From positions 1 through 41,551 of the forward strand of contig CAMDNZ010000028.1 of NCBI GenBank assembly GCA_945903445.1: DNA of 41,551 bases. Reading direction: 5' to 3'. The notes below the pieces were generated by a model. That model ran no database searches. It saw only the letters and a list, made by a program, of their open reading frames with translations, and was not told the origin of the DNA. This DNA comes from Bordetella parapertussis (GTDB taxonomy: Bacteria; Pseudomonadota; Gammaproteobacteria; Burkholderiales; Burkholderiaceae_B). Both the position numbers and the translations under genes were made by a program. Below, one piece after another: positions 1 through 8,205 of this stretch (position 1 is the stretch's first letter; the number at the start of each line of letters is the position of its first letter).

Positions 1-147
1 GCTTTGGTAAAACACCATGGCATACCTTCCAGGAGTCAAAACAACTCGCTCTCGATAAACAGTTGAATCGGACAATGCCGACACCGTCTCCTTCTTTAGG
101 CGCTTAATAGAGTTGTACTGTCAGATTAAATCGTGGCTAGGACAGAT
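1..147 (-). mobile_element. Partial insertion-sequence end (left copy)
   Basis: These bases are the exact reverse complement of 41402-41548. The identity stops abruptly after base 147, where the flanks diverge (AAAAAACTGAG here, CAGTTACATTC outward from the other copy). Read on the minus strand, the sequence has an AAGGAG Shine-Dalgarno motif followed by a GTG-initiated open frame (84 down to 1, 28 codons) that runs off the window. This suits the promoter-proximal end of an IS with its first transposase frame. The inner terminus begins near TGTCCTAGCC. I do not recognise the family; a TG-type terminus would fit IS3/IS481-like elements, but that is a guess. Confidence 0.6.
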
Positions 148-733
148 AAAAAAACTGAGTCTCGACCTGCCCTCGGCGTCCATAGGCTATATGGACTCGT
201 CCGTGGAAATGGGCAAAGCCCTGTGGAACACGGGTTGGAGCGGCTTTGGCTTTGGTGGTGGACCCGATTGGGAAGACTCATCCAAGCTCAAGCAGCTCTA
301 TAACACCTGCTTGAACAGCGCCGTCATGCAGGAGGTCACCCGCTACCTCGACACCGACCTGGCTCAAACCGCGATCGGTGATCCTATGCTGCGTTCGCTG
401 GCCGGGTCGCAAGCTGACACGCTGAATATTGGCGATAAGCAAGTCCGGCTCGAGTCGACAAGTCGGCCCGAGGTGAGTTTTCAGGTCAGGAACGAGGGGT
501 CATTTGTGCGCGTCAGCGTAGATGTGCAATACAAAGTGGCTGCCTACGGCACAGACGGCGCCATGCGAATGCCGCATGGCGACAAAGATTCCACGGTGAC
601 GGCTGGCGCGAGCATTTTTATCAGGCCCGGCACCGATGGCGCAGCACCAACGGCCGAGTTTTTTCCCATGGGCGAGTTGACGAGTATCTTCAATCAAGTG
701 GCATTCGATCGCGCCACGGGCGCGTTGTTGTAG
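148..733 (+). pseudogene. 5'-truncated gene of unknown function
   Basis: An open frame runs from inside the IS end (TTG at 113) to a TAG at 731-733. Only residues encoded from base 148 onward belong to the host gene; the first in-frame ATG there is at 191. The remaining approximately 195 residues include a Gly/Phe-rich stretch (GFGFGGG, near 241-264), then a region rich in polar and beta-type residues. No signal peptide, membrane segment or familiar motif is visible. The native start and promoter have been lost to the IS insertion. The 3' end overlaps the convergent ABC ATPase gene by 44 bp. I do not recognise the family; it may be non-functional. Confidence 0.5.
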
Positions 734-1520
734 TGTGTGTGGCGTTGGATAGAAACTGCCGAACGTAGTCCGAAGCCCCTCTGGAGCGCAGCGCGTCGGG
801 GTCTGCCCACTGTTCGAGATGGCCCGAGCGAATCACGCCGATCCGGTCGGCCATGACGAACGCCTCGTCCTGATTGTGCGTGACGACAATCGCAGTGTGC
901 TGGGTGGCCTTGATGATGGCGCGCACGTCGCCGGCCAGATGCTCGCGGGTGTTGACGTCCAGATTGGAGAACGGCTCGTCCAGCAAGAGCAGATCGGGCG
1001 AGGGGGCCAGCGCCCGGGCTAGGGCAACACGCTGTTGCTGCCCGCCTGAAAGTTCGTGCGGATAGCGATCGGTCAACCCAGCGAGATCGACGATGTCGAG
1101 CATCGCGCGCACGCGGTCTGCACGCTGATCCCGGCTCGCTTCGCGCACGCCGAAGCCCACGTTCTGGCCCACCGTTAGATGAGGAAACAAAGCATAGTCC
1201 TGGAACATCATGCCGATTCGGCGATGCTCCGGCGCGACGTGCTCACGACTCGAAGACAAGACTCGACCATCGAGACGCACCTGGCCATCGACCAGCGGTT
1301 CGAATCCCGCAATGGCTCTTAATACCGTTGACTTCCCACAGCCAGACGCACCTAGCAAACAGCCGACTTCCCCACGCGCCAAGGACAAGGAAAGATCGTC
1401 GACGACGGTCAGTATGCCCTTGCGAGTCTCGTAGGCGATGCGCAAATGGGCAAGGTCTAGAAACGATGGCTCGATCTCGGGGCGACCGGATAAGCCTGCG
1501 GAATCGGCGTGGTGCTCCAT
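690..1520 (-). CDS. fbpC: Ferric iron ABC transporter, ATP-binding protein (FbpC-like)
   Basis: A 276-residue ABC ATPase that energises iron import through the FbpB permease. All core motifs are visible in order: Walker A GASGCGKST, Q-loop in MMFQDYALFP, signature LSGGQQQRVALARAL, Walker B LLLLDEPFSNLD and the H-loop VVTHNQDEA. It is shorter than typical FbpC/PotA-type ATPases (about 350 residues) because it ends soon after the H-loop, without the C-terminal TOBE/regulatory domain. The ATG at 1520 overlaps the fbpB stop in a TGATG arrangement, which suggests translational coupling. A longer open frame upstream of this ATG is only the fbpB gene in another frame. It is the last gene of fbpABC and overlaps the convergent truncated ORF at its 3' end. 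Confidence 0.9.
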   Translation of the reverse strand: MEHHADSAGLSGRPEIEPSFLDLAHLRIAYETRKGILTVVDDLSLSLARGEVGCLLGASGCGKSTVLRAIAGFEPLVDGQVRLDGRVLSSSREHVAPEHRRIGMMFQDYALFPHLTVGQNVGFGVREASRDQRADRVRAMLDIVDLAGLTDRYPHELSGGQQQRVALARALAPSPDLLLLDEPFSNLDVNTREHLAGDVRAIIKATQHTAIVVTHNQDEAFVMADRIGVIRSGHLEQWADPDALRSRGASDYVRQFLSNATHTTTTRPWRDRMPLD

Positions 1521-3184
1521 CAATGTCTTTGCTCGGAGGAAAGATTGGTTCGGGCCAGTAGGATGACGGGCGGCAGCCCGGCCAGGACGATGGCGATGGC
1601 TGCAAGCGCGCCGTCTTCGTAAGCTCCTCGCGATGCCTCGGCATATAACCATGTGGCCAGTGTTTCGAAGTTCAGCGGGCGCAGCAGCAAGGTGGCTGGT
1701 AGCTCTTTCATCGCATCGACGAACACAAGCAGGGCCGATGCGGCCAGCGCCGGGCGGATCAAGGGCAGGTGAACCCGCCACAAGGTGCCGGCCGGTCGTT
1801 CGCCCAAGGTGCGCGCGGCATGTTCGAGCGACGCTGGAACGCGCGTCAACCCGGCTTCGACTGCCCCGATGGGAATGGCCAGGAACCGAATCGTATAGGC
1901 GACGATCAGCAGCCCGACAGACCCCATCAGCACCAGTTGCTGCGCGCCAAGCAGGTTGCCGAAAACCTGTTCGAGCAGCATCACGGGGGTCAACAGGCCG
2001 ATCGCCAGCACGGTGCCGGGCACGGCGTAGCCCAGGCTACCCAGTCGGGCCAAGGCGCGGGCCGGTTGGCGGGCGGCGCTCTCGCGCAGGGCACGCGTGG
2101 CCCACGCCACCATCAGGCCGGCCGCGATGGTGACCACTGTGGCAATCGAGGCGACCAACACCGTATTCGATAAAGCTCGTACCAGCGCATCCGATAGCCC
2201 GCCGGTCAGCTTCAGCCGTTTGGCGGCTTCGATGCCCAGGTAGGTGGCCGGAATGGCAAAACCGATCAGTACGGGAATCGAACCCAGCAGCACCGCCAGC
2301 GCCGCCGCCGGACCTTGCAGCAGGCGCGGGCGCATCGGCTGCATGCGCTGAGTGTTGGCAAAGCGCTGGCGTGCGCGGCCCTTGCGCTCCATCAGAATCA
2401 AGCCGACGACCACAAGCAGCATGGTCACCGCCAACTGTGCGGCACCGGCCAGATCCGAGCGGGCAATCCAACTGGTGTAGACGGCACCCGTCAGCGTTCG
2501 CACGCCAAGAAATTCGGATGCGCCAATGTCGTTCAGCGTTTCGAGCAGGGCGAGGCTCAGGCCGATGGCCCAGGCCGGGCGGGCCATCGGCAGCACCACT
2601 CGCATGAACACTTCGCGGCGAGTGGCGCCCAGGCTGCGGGCGGCTTCCAGCAGGTTGGCTGCCTGTGTAAGAAACATCGCCCTGACGGTCAGATAGACGT
2701 AGGGATACACCACGAAACCCAGGACCAGGATCGCACCCGGCATGTTGCGCACATCGGGCAGACGAAACTCGCGTGGGCTGGTGTAGCCCAGCCAGGCGCG
2801 CAGCGTCGATTGCACCGCGCCGATGGGATGTAGGATGTCCAGGTACGCATAGGCCATGATGTAAGTGGGCACCGCCAGGGGCAGCAACAGTGCCCAACCG
2901 AGCAGGCCGCGCCCGGGGAAGCGATAGGCGCTGACCAGCCAGGCACTGCCCACGCCCAGCACACTGGCCACGACGGCGACACCTGCCAGCAGTATCAGCG
3001 TGTCGCGCAGTGCGGTCGGCAAGACATGCTCGCTCAAGTGCCGCCATTGGTTGAAGTCTGCACCCAAGGCGTGCCAGATCAGCGCGGCCACCGGAGCAAC
3101 GACGGTCATGGCGACGAGCAGCGCGCCCCAGGGCGCCCACGTGCCACGAACGGCGCGTGAGAATCGCAAGGCATATACCGTCAT
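1520..3184 (-). CDS. fbpB: Ferric iron ABC transporter permease (FbpB-like)
   Basis: A 554-residue inner-membrane permease made of two fused BPD_transp_1 (binding-protein-dependent transport) halves, as usual for FbpB/AfuB. Each half has several hydrophobic helices and its own EAA loop: EAARSLGATRREVFMRVVLP in the N-half and EHAARTLGERPAGTLWRVHLP in the C-half. The C-half motif is followed by DAMKELPATLLLRP, a sequence typical of iron permeases. The EAA loops dock onto the FbpC ATPase. It starts 9 bp after the fbpA stop and overlaps fbpC, so the three genes form a single transcription unit. Confidence 0.92.
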   Translation of the reverse strand: MTVYALRFSRAVRGTWAPWGALLVAMTVVAPVAALIWHALGADFNQWRHLSEHVLPTALRDTLILLAGVAVVASVLGVGSAWLVSAYRFPGRGLLGWALLLPLAVPTYIMAYAYLDILHPIGAVQSTLRAWLGYTSPREFRLPDVRNMPGAILVLGFVVYPYVYLTVRAMFLTQAANLLEAARSLGATRREVFMRVVLPMARPAWAIGLSLALLETLNDIGASEFLGVRTLTGAVYTSWIARSDLAGAAQLAVTMLLVVVGLILMERKGRARQRFANTQRMQPMRPRLLQGPAAALAVLLGSIPVLIGFAIPATYLGIEAAKRLKLTGGLSDALVRALSNTVLVASIATVVTIAAGLMVAWATRALRESAARQPARALARLGSLGYAVPGTVLAIGLLTPVMLLEQVFGNLLGAQQLVLMGSVGLLIVAYTIRFLAIPIGAVEAGLTRVPASLEHAARTLGERPAGTLWRVHLPLIRPALAASALLVFVDAMKELPATLLLRPLNFETLATWLYAEASRGAYEDGALAAIAIVLAGLPPVILLARTNLSSEQRH

Positions 3185-3193
3185 ACGGCGGCG

Positions 3194-4234
3194 TTAGTTG
3201 TCGAAGCCAACCTTGTCCACCAGTTCGCTCGCTTGCTTGCGGAATTTGGCGATTTCGGCGACGTTCAGGCTGTCGGCTTTGAGCGGCCCCAGAGCCTGCA
3301 TCACCGGATCGACCGCTACGCCAGCGCGCACGGGATACTCGTAGTTGGCGTTGGCGTAAATGCCTTGAGCCGTCGGCGAGACGAGATACTCCAATAGTTT
3401 GACCGCGTTGTTGCGGTTGGGCGCGTGCTTGGCCAGCGACGCCCCGCTGATGTTGACGTGCGTGCCGCCGTCTTTGCTGCTGGCGAAGGTGGGTCGTACG
3501 ACCTTGATGGCGTCGCCCCAGGCGCGGCTCTCGGAGCCGGGTTCGGCGCTCTTCATCTGCCCGACGTAATAAGCGTTGGCAATGCCAATGTCGCAAATGC
3601 CGCCCAGGATGTCGCGGGCGACGTTGCGGTCACCGCCCGTCGCTTTGCGCGCCAGATTCTGCTTGACGCCTTCCAACCACTTTTGAGTGGCCGCTTCACC
3701 ATCGTGAGCGATCTTCGCGGCGATCAGGCCGATGTTGTAGGGGTGTTGACCCGCACGGATGCACACTTTGCCCTTCCATTTAGGATCGGCCAGCCCTTCG
3801 TAGGTGAAGGATGTGATGGGCAGATCTTTGTCGGCATAGAGCACGCGGTCGCGCAAAGACAGCGCGAACCATTGACCGTCTTTGCCGCGCAAGTTGGCGG
3901 GAATCGCCTCGGCGAGCGTCTTGTTCGACAAGGACTGCGTGACGCCGCCATCGACCAGGTCCATCAGGTTGCCGATGTCTACCGTCATCAACACGTCGGC
4001 AGGCGAGCGGTCGCCCTCGGCACGCACGCGCTCCAGCAGACCGTCCTTGACGAAAATCGTCTTGACTTCAATGCCGGTGTCTGTCGTGAAAGCATCCAGT
4101 AGCGGCTGGATGAGTTTCGGTTCACGCGTGGTGTAAAGATTGACCTCTTTGGCCAGCACTTGCGGTGCAAGCACCGTGCCGATCATGCTCAGGATTGCCC
4201 CTGCCAGTTTGATGCTTAGCGACTTCGTTCCCAT
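3194..4234 (-). CDS. fbpA: Periplasmic Fe(III)-binding protein (FbpA-like)
   Basis: A 346-residue periplasmic iron-binding protein that hands Fe(III) to FbpB. An N-terminal signal peptide (hydrophobic AGAILSMIGTVLAP) probably ends at ALA, about residue 28. The mature protein begins with EVNLYTTREPKLIQPLL, a typical start of the FbpA/FutA family. The tandem tyrosines that bind iron in this family are present in GIANAYYVGQM (about Y222-Y223), and the family motif YEYPVR follows near the C-terminus. It is the first gene of fbpABC, preceded by an AT-rich promoter region with a Fur-box-like sequence, so iron repression is likely. Substrate assignment to iron rests on the family motifs. Confidence 0.92.
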   Translation of the reverse strand: MGTKSLSIKLAGAILSMIGTVLAPQVLAKEVNLYTTREPKLIQPLLDAFTTDTGIEVKTIFVKDGLLERVRAEGDRSPADVLMTVDIGNLMDLVDGGVTQSLSNKTLAEAIPANLRGKDGQWFALSLRDRVLYADKDLPITSFTYEGLADPKWKGKVCIRAGQHPYNIGLIAAKIAHDGEAATQKWLEGVKQNLARKATGGDRNVARDILGGICDIGIANAYYVGQMKSAEPGSESRAWGDAIKVVRPTFASSKDGGTHVNISGASLAKHAPNRNNAVKLLEYLVSPTAQGIYANANYEYPVRAGVAVDPVMQALGPLKADSLNVAEIAKFRKQASELVDKVGFDN

Positions 4235-4287
4235 GTCATCCCCACGGTAGATTGCAGTGCCGTTCGACGGCGGTTTGTAAAACGAAA

Positions 4288-4310
4288 AGATTCTTATTCT
4301 TCTAATTATC
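4288..4310 (-). promoter_or_regulatory. Putative Fur box upstream of fbpA
   Basis: On the minus strand this AT-rich stretch begins GATAATTAGAAG and continues AATAAGAATC, resembling the repeated NAT(A/T)AT hexamers of Fur boxes. It lies about 55-75 bp upstream of the fbpA start in otherwise GC-rich DNA, a sensible promoter position. The match is imperfect and was judged by eye. Confidence 0.5.
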
Positions 4311-4356
4311 CGTCAAAACGTGGCGCGCTGCGCGACCCCCATACACGCCGACGCAG

Positions 4357-5205
4357 TTAGTGACCTCCCCAGCCTGCCGTCGCAGAAATGGTGGCCGCCT
4401 TGTCGATGATCAAGCGCGCTGTCTCGGATTGCAGATCGTCGTCGAGCACACCCACCGGACCCATCAGGGTGATCGCTGCCGTCATCTCTCCCATCATGTC
4501 GAAGATGGGTGCCGACAGCGACGTGAAGCGGGGCAGCAAGACGTCACGGCAGCGGCTGATGTGATGGCGCAGCACTTCTTCGCGCAAGGCTTGCACGTCT
4601 TCAGGCGAATAGGTCTTGAGAGGCAGGCCCGTCATGGCGGCGCGTTCCTGGCTAGCTTGTACGCTCATCTCTTCTTCCAGCAAATCGCGCGTGCGGCACT
4701 CGGGAAGGTGCGCCAGAAAATTCCGGCCCAATGCCGACGACAGCAAAGGCAACACACTGCCTACACGCAATTCGAGCAAGGCACGACTGCCGGCGCCTTC
4801 GACTCGATAGACGATGGTCGGCCCTTTGTTGCCCCACACCCCCAGGAACACAGTTTGACCGGTCAGCGCCGCAAGTTCGGCCATCACCGGGCGCGCCGAA
4901 GTGAAGACATCGAATTGTTCCAGCGCGGCCATGCCCAGCCGCAGCGCATATGGGCCCAGGCCGTAATAGCCCGTGTCGGCCTGCTGCAATACGACGCCCA
5001 CTTTCTGAAAGCTCACCAGGTAGTAATGCACGTTGGCGACGGCCAGCGCGCACGCGTCCGCGATCTCTTTGAGGGGCACCGGCCGCCCGGTCTTGCGCAT
5101 GACGTCCAGAATACGAAAGCCGACCTCGATCGACTGTATGCCGCGCCTGGCGGGCGCAGCCAAAGTAATGTCTTCCTGGGTTTTCTTATCGCTCTTCTTG
5201 GCCAT
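4357..5205 (-). CDS. IclR-family transcriptional regulator
   Basis: A 282-residue regulator. After a charged N-terminal tail there is a winged helix-turn-helix (RGIQSIEVGFRILDVMRKTGRPVPLKEIADA...VHYYLVSFQKVGVV, about residues 20-85). An IclR effector-binding domain follows, with the typical GLGPYALRLG, ALLELRVGSVLPLLSSALGRNFLAHL and SLSAPIFD blocks. IclR proteins usually control nearby catabolic genes in response to small organic acids. Here it lies upstream of fbpABC in the same orientation, separated from it by a 120-bp promoter region. Its target is unclear; a link to iron uptake is not implied by the family. Confidence 0.88.
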   Translation of the reverse strand: MAKKSDKKTQEDITLAAPARRGIQSIEVGFRILDVMRKTGRPVPLKEIADACALAVANVHYYLVSFQKVGVVLQQADTGYYGLGPYALRLGMAALEQFDVFTSARPVMAELAALTGQTVFLGVWGNKGPTIVYRVEGAGSRALLELRVGSVLPLLSSALGRNFLAHLPECRTRDLLEEEMSVQASQERAAMTGLPLKTYSPEDVQALREEVLRHHISRCRDVLLPRFTSLSAPIFDMMGEMTAAITLMGPVGVLDDDLQSETARLIIDKAATISATAGWGGH

Positions 5206-5490
5206 TTTTCTTGCTCTCGTTGGTCATGAATCCTGAGGCGCAGTGTACCGCCCGGCCCCCTGCCTGCCAGAGCCGTGCCACTAATGCCGGCCACGGGTTT
5301 ATCCCGAGTCGTCAAGGGTGGATTCTGCTGTTCACCTCGGGCGTGATCCAGGGACTGGTCAGCCGGATGCATGGCGGCGGATGGTATGCGTGGTCCCCAG
5401 ATGTGTTTCAGTTGCAGCGTCCGACGGCGGTGGGGTAGCTAGCAGTGGCATAGGCGGGGGTGCCGTGTACGGCACGGTGAGCGTCGAGTA
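5206..5490. other. Intergenic region between TonB receptor terminator and IclR gene
   Basis: No convincing gene: the open frames here are short and without family resemblance. It presumably contains the promoter of the IclR gene, reading leftward. No strong palindrome was noticed apart from the terminator just to the right. Confidence 0.4.
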
Positions 5491-5520
5491 AAAAAGGCGA
5501 CGCATCGGCGTCGCCTTTTT
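5491..5520. terminator. Rho-independent (bidirectional) terminator
   Basis: A perfect 13-bp stem (AAAAAGGCGACGC paired with GCGTCGCCTTTTT) with a 4-base loop ATCG. It carries an A-run on one side and a T-run on the other, so it can work in both directions. It lies 17 bp beyond the stop of the TonB receptor gene and most likely terminates that transcript. Confidence 0.9.
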
Positions 5521-5537
5521 CATCAGTGCCAACCCAA

Positions 5538-7766
5538 TCAATAGTTGATCGAAGCCGACAGCATGTAGTTGCGTCCGGCCGCGTTCGTGGCGAACGAGCC
5601 TGAGGCCAGCCAGTACTTACGATCCGTCAAGTTTTCGACATTGGCACGCAACACCACATCCTTGCCAGCGATCTTGGTGGCGTAACGCGCACCTACGTCG
5701 AAGCGCGTGTAACCCGACAGGCGCAGCGTGTTGGTGTTGTTCAAATACACCGACGAGGTACGCACGGTACGTCCATTGAGGCTGAGACCCTGAACCCACG
5801 GCGTATCCCAATCCAGGCCCAGGCTATAGGTGCTGGCCGGCACGCCGGCCGGACGATTGCCCTGATTCACGCCACCCTGCGTCTTGGTCAACTCGCTATC
5901 GATATACGCAGCGCTGGCCATCATGCGCAGACTGCGCGTGATTTCGCCGAAGCCAGTGATTTCCAAGCCACGGTTGCGTTGTTCGCCAAAGTAGCCATAG
6001 ACGTTGTCGGCATTTTCCTGGCCAGCAGGGCGCGCAATTTGATACAGCGCCACAGTGGTGGTCAGGCTGCCCCAATCGACTTTCACGCCAGTCTCGTACT
6101 GCTTCGACTTGAACGGCGCCAACACTTCGCCACGGTTGGCGTAGGTGTTGCCGACGATGGTGCCGCGAGTCAAACCCTCGGCATAGTTGGCATAGATCGA
6201 CACGTTGCCCAGTGGTTTGACGACGATGCCGCCAATAGGCGACGTGGCGGTCGCGCGATAACCGCTGGTGCGAACGCCGGTTCCCGTATTGAAGCTGTCG
6301 ACATCGACGGTCTGACGACGAGCACCTGCGGTGACCAAGATACGGTCATCGAAAAATGACATGGTGTCGGCCAGTGCAAAGCTGCTCAGCGTGGTTTCGG
6401 ATGCTTTTGCAGGGCTCACGCGGTTGGCCGGACCTGCCGGAATCGGCGTGGGATTGTAGATATTGGAAGGTACGACTTCCGTGCCGGGCGAAAACGCATT
6501 GCCAGCGTCCTGATTCATGTACGTAGCGCCGAGCGCCACGCGGTGCTTGACGGGCCCCGTGTTGAAGCGGGCCGATATGCCGGTGTCGCCGCTACGCGTC
6601 TTCGTATAGGAATCGTAGTAATTCGTCCTGACGTTGAAATTGCCGTTACCGTCTACGTTCAAGCGTTGGAGCGCCGGGCTGACGTTTTCCGGGAAAACCT
6701 GCCGCACGTCACCCTCACGATACCCCCCCGCGATGTGCGTGGTGATGTTGTCGGTGACGTCGTATTCCAGGCGCGACATCACGGTGGTGTCGCGTTGCGT
6801 CAGCCGGGTGCCGGGATAGAAGTTGATATCGCCATCGGGTGGCGAAGGCAGTGCCGTCAGGGTCGATAGCCAACCGATTTGCGAACGGACGCCGTCGATC
6901 GCGTCTTCTTGATGGATGACATCGGCCGACCAGCGCAGTCGCGAGCCGCGATAGTCGATGCCCAGGGCGCCCATGTCTAAACCTTGCTTGCCGTCACGCA
7001 AGGTGGCTTCGCCGCCACGCTTGACGCCGTTGAAGCGCAAGCCCCAGGCGTTGTCCTGGCCGAAGCGACGAGCTAGATCGAGCTGGCCGGTGAAGTTCGA
7101 TTTGCTGGCGTAACCCAGCGTCGCGCGGGCCAGTGGCTCGTCTTCGGCGCGCTTGGTGACGATGTTGATCGCGCCGCCAATGCTGCCGCCGGGAGGGATG
7201 CCGCGCATGAATGCGCCGGGCCCCTTCAGCACTTCCACACGATCCATGATCTGAACCGGCACTCGGCTGGAGGACACCAGGCCGTACAGGCCGTTGACGC
7301 TTACGTCGCTACTGTTGACTGCGAAACCACGCATCTGGAAGTCTTCGCTGAAACCACCGCTGGAGGTCAGCATACGGACCGATGCGTCGTTGACGACAAC
7401 GTCGGCCAGGGTGCGGGCCTGCTGATCGTAAAGCAGTTGCGAGGTGTAGTTGACGGTACTGAACGGGGTGTCCATCACGTCGGTCGAACCCAGAATCCCC
7501 ATGCTGCCGCCGGTGGCGACTTGGCCACCGGCGTAAACCGGTGCCAGATCACCCAGAATGCCGCCCGTGACGGTCACGGCTTCCAGTTGCTGCGCGGGCG
7601 TGCCATTGGCCGACGACGCGGTGGTCGTTGCGGCGGCGGTGCTGCCTGCTGCGGTCTGAGCGAAAGCGGTCGGCGTCAGGCCGAACGCAAGCGAAAGGGA
7701 GACGGCCAAAGCGGTCAGGTCGGTGCGCGGCAAAATGCGCTGGGCGTGTTGGCAGGCGGTGTGCAA
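5538..7766 (-). CDS. TonB-dependent siderophore receptor
   Basis: A 742-residue outer-membrane receptor. The signal peptide (TALAVSLSLAFGLTPTAFAQ) ends near residue 37. After a low-complexity Ala/Thr linker comes a TonB-box-like segment (LEAVTVTG). The plug domain follows, with DVMDTPFSTVNYTSQLLYDQQARTLADVVVNDASVR, FQMRGF, DRVEVLKGP and PPGGSIGGAINIVTKRA. The long beta-barrel ends with VENLTDRKYW and a terminal aromatic residue (SASINY), the signature of outer-membrane beta-barrels. No N-terminal STN signalling domain is present, so it is not a FecA/FpvA-type transducer. A perfect terminator lies just downstream and a Fur-box-like site upstream. The sequence indicates siderophore-type transport but not the ligand. 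Confidence 0.93.
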   Translation of the reverse strand: MHTACQHAQRILPRTDLTALAVSLSLAFGLTPTAFAQTAAGSTAAATTTASSANGTPAQQLEAVTVTGGILGDLAPVYAGGQVATGGSMGILGSTDVMDTPFSTVNYTSQLLYDQQARTLADVVVNDASVRMLTSSGGFSEDFQMRGFAVNSSDVSVNGLYGLVSSSRVPVQIMDRVEVLKGPGAFMRGIPPGGSIGGAINIVTKRAEDEPLARATLGYASKSNFTGQLDLARRFGQDNAWGLRFNGVKRGGEATLRDGKQGLDMGALGIDYRGSRLRWSADVIHQEDAIDGVRSQIGWLSTLTALPSPPDGDINFYPGTRLTQRDTTVMSRLEYDVTDNITTHIAGGYREGDVRQVFPENVSPALQRLNVDGNGNFNVRTNYYDSYTKTRSGDTGISARFNTGPVKHRVALGATYMNQDAGNAFSPGTEVVPSNIYNPTPIPAGPANRVSPAKASETTLSSFALADTMSFFDDRILVTAGARRQTVDVDSFNTGTGVRTSGYRATATSPIGGIVVKPLGNVSIYANYAEGLTRGTIVGNTYANRGEVLAPFKSKQYETGVKVDWGSLTTTVALYQIARPAGQENADNVYGYFGEQRNRGLEITGFGEITRSLRMMASAAYIDSELTKTQGGVNQGNRPAGVPASTYSLGLDWDTPWVQGLSLNGRTVRTSSVYLNNTNTLRLSGYTRFDVGARYATKIAGKDVVLRANVENLTDRKYWLASGSFATNAAGRNYMLSASINY

Positions 7767-7873
7767 AGTCGAGTCTCTATAGGTGATTTATGGCGACGTC
7801 AGCCCCGCGTGACGGGCACCCCATCATGTAGCGGCCGTTTGACGTTGTGAATGACTGCCATTTCTATAACACG

Positions 7874-7893
7874 AATAGAAATGGTTATTGATT
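7874..7893 (-). promoter_or_regulatory. Putative Fur box upstream of the TonB receptor
   Basis: AATAGAAATGGTTATTGATT has the partly palindromic A/T-rich pattern of Fur boxes (compare AATGATAATNATTATCATT-type sites). It sits about 110 bp upstream of the receptor start in an AT-rich island. It was judged by eye and is imperfect. Confidence 0.45.
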
Positions 7894-8205
7894 GTAATGC
7901 GATTTGTAATATTTGGTCTAGTCATAACGACTTATGTGCACTAGGGGTTGATGCGGGTTGACGACAGGGCCGTGCCTGGCGATCGTGGCGCGGTGCCACA
8001 GCCTGGCGCCAAACTCACCGATCCAAGCAGCGCGAATGGCGCCAACAAACCGAACGAACTCGATCGCAGTTCGGGTTCGTCGGATTTCGGTCGTCGCAGC
8101 TAAGGTCCGGCTTGCCCAGGCGGCAATCGGCGCTATGGGCTTGCGTGCGTCGACGCGTGGCAGCCACGCGTGTCGATGCGGGCCAGAGGCTTGGCGAATA
8201 GCCGA
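7894..8205. other. Non-coding region between biotin carboxylase and TonB receptor
   Basis: There is no convincing gene; a short plus-strand frame has no family resemblance and overlaps the end of the carboxylase gene. Two imperfect hairpins are visible, one around 8050-8082 (GAACT/AGTTC core) and one at 8147-8179 (listed separately). They may end the pyroglutamate operon transcript. Confidence 0.4.
8147..8179 (-). terminator. Possible terminator hairpin of the pyroglutamate operon
   Basis: The inverted repeat has arms ACGCGTGG and CCACGCGT around CAG, extended on both sides by near-complementary GCGTCG/TCGATGC. It sits 27-59 bp past the stop of the last operon gene. There is no T-run, so factor-independent termination is uncertain. 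Confidence 0.35.

Noticed and set aside
2037..3596. A 519-codon minus-strand frame overlapping fbpB and fbpA
   Set aside because: Arg/His/Gln-rich shadow of two genes with unmistakable FbpB and FbpA motifs in other frames.
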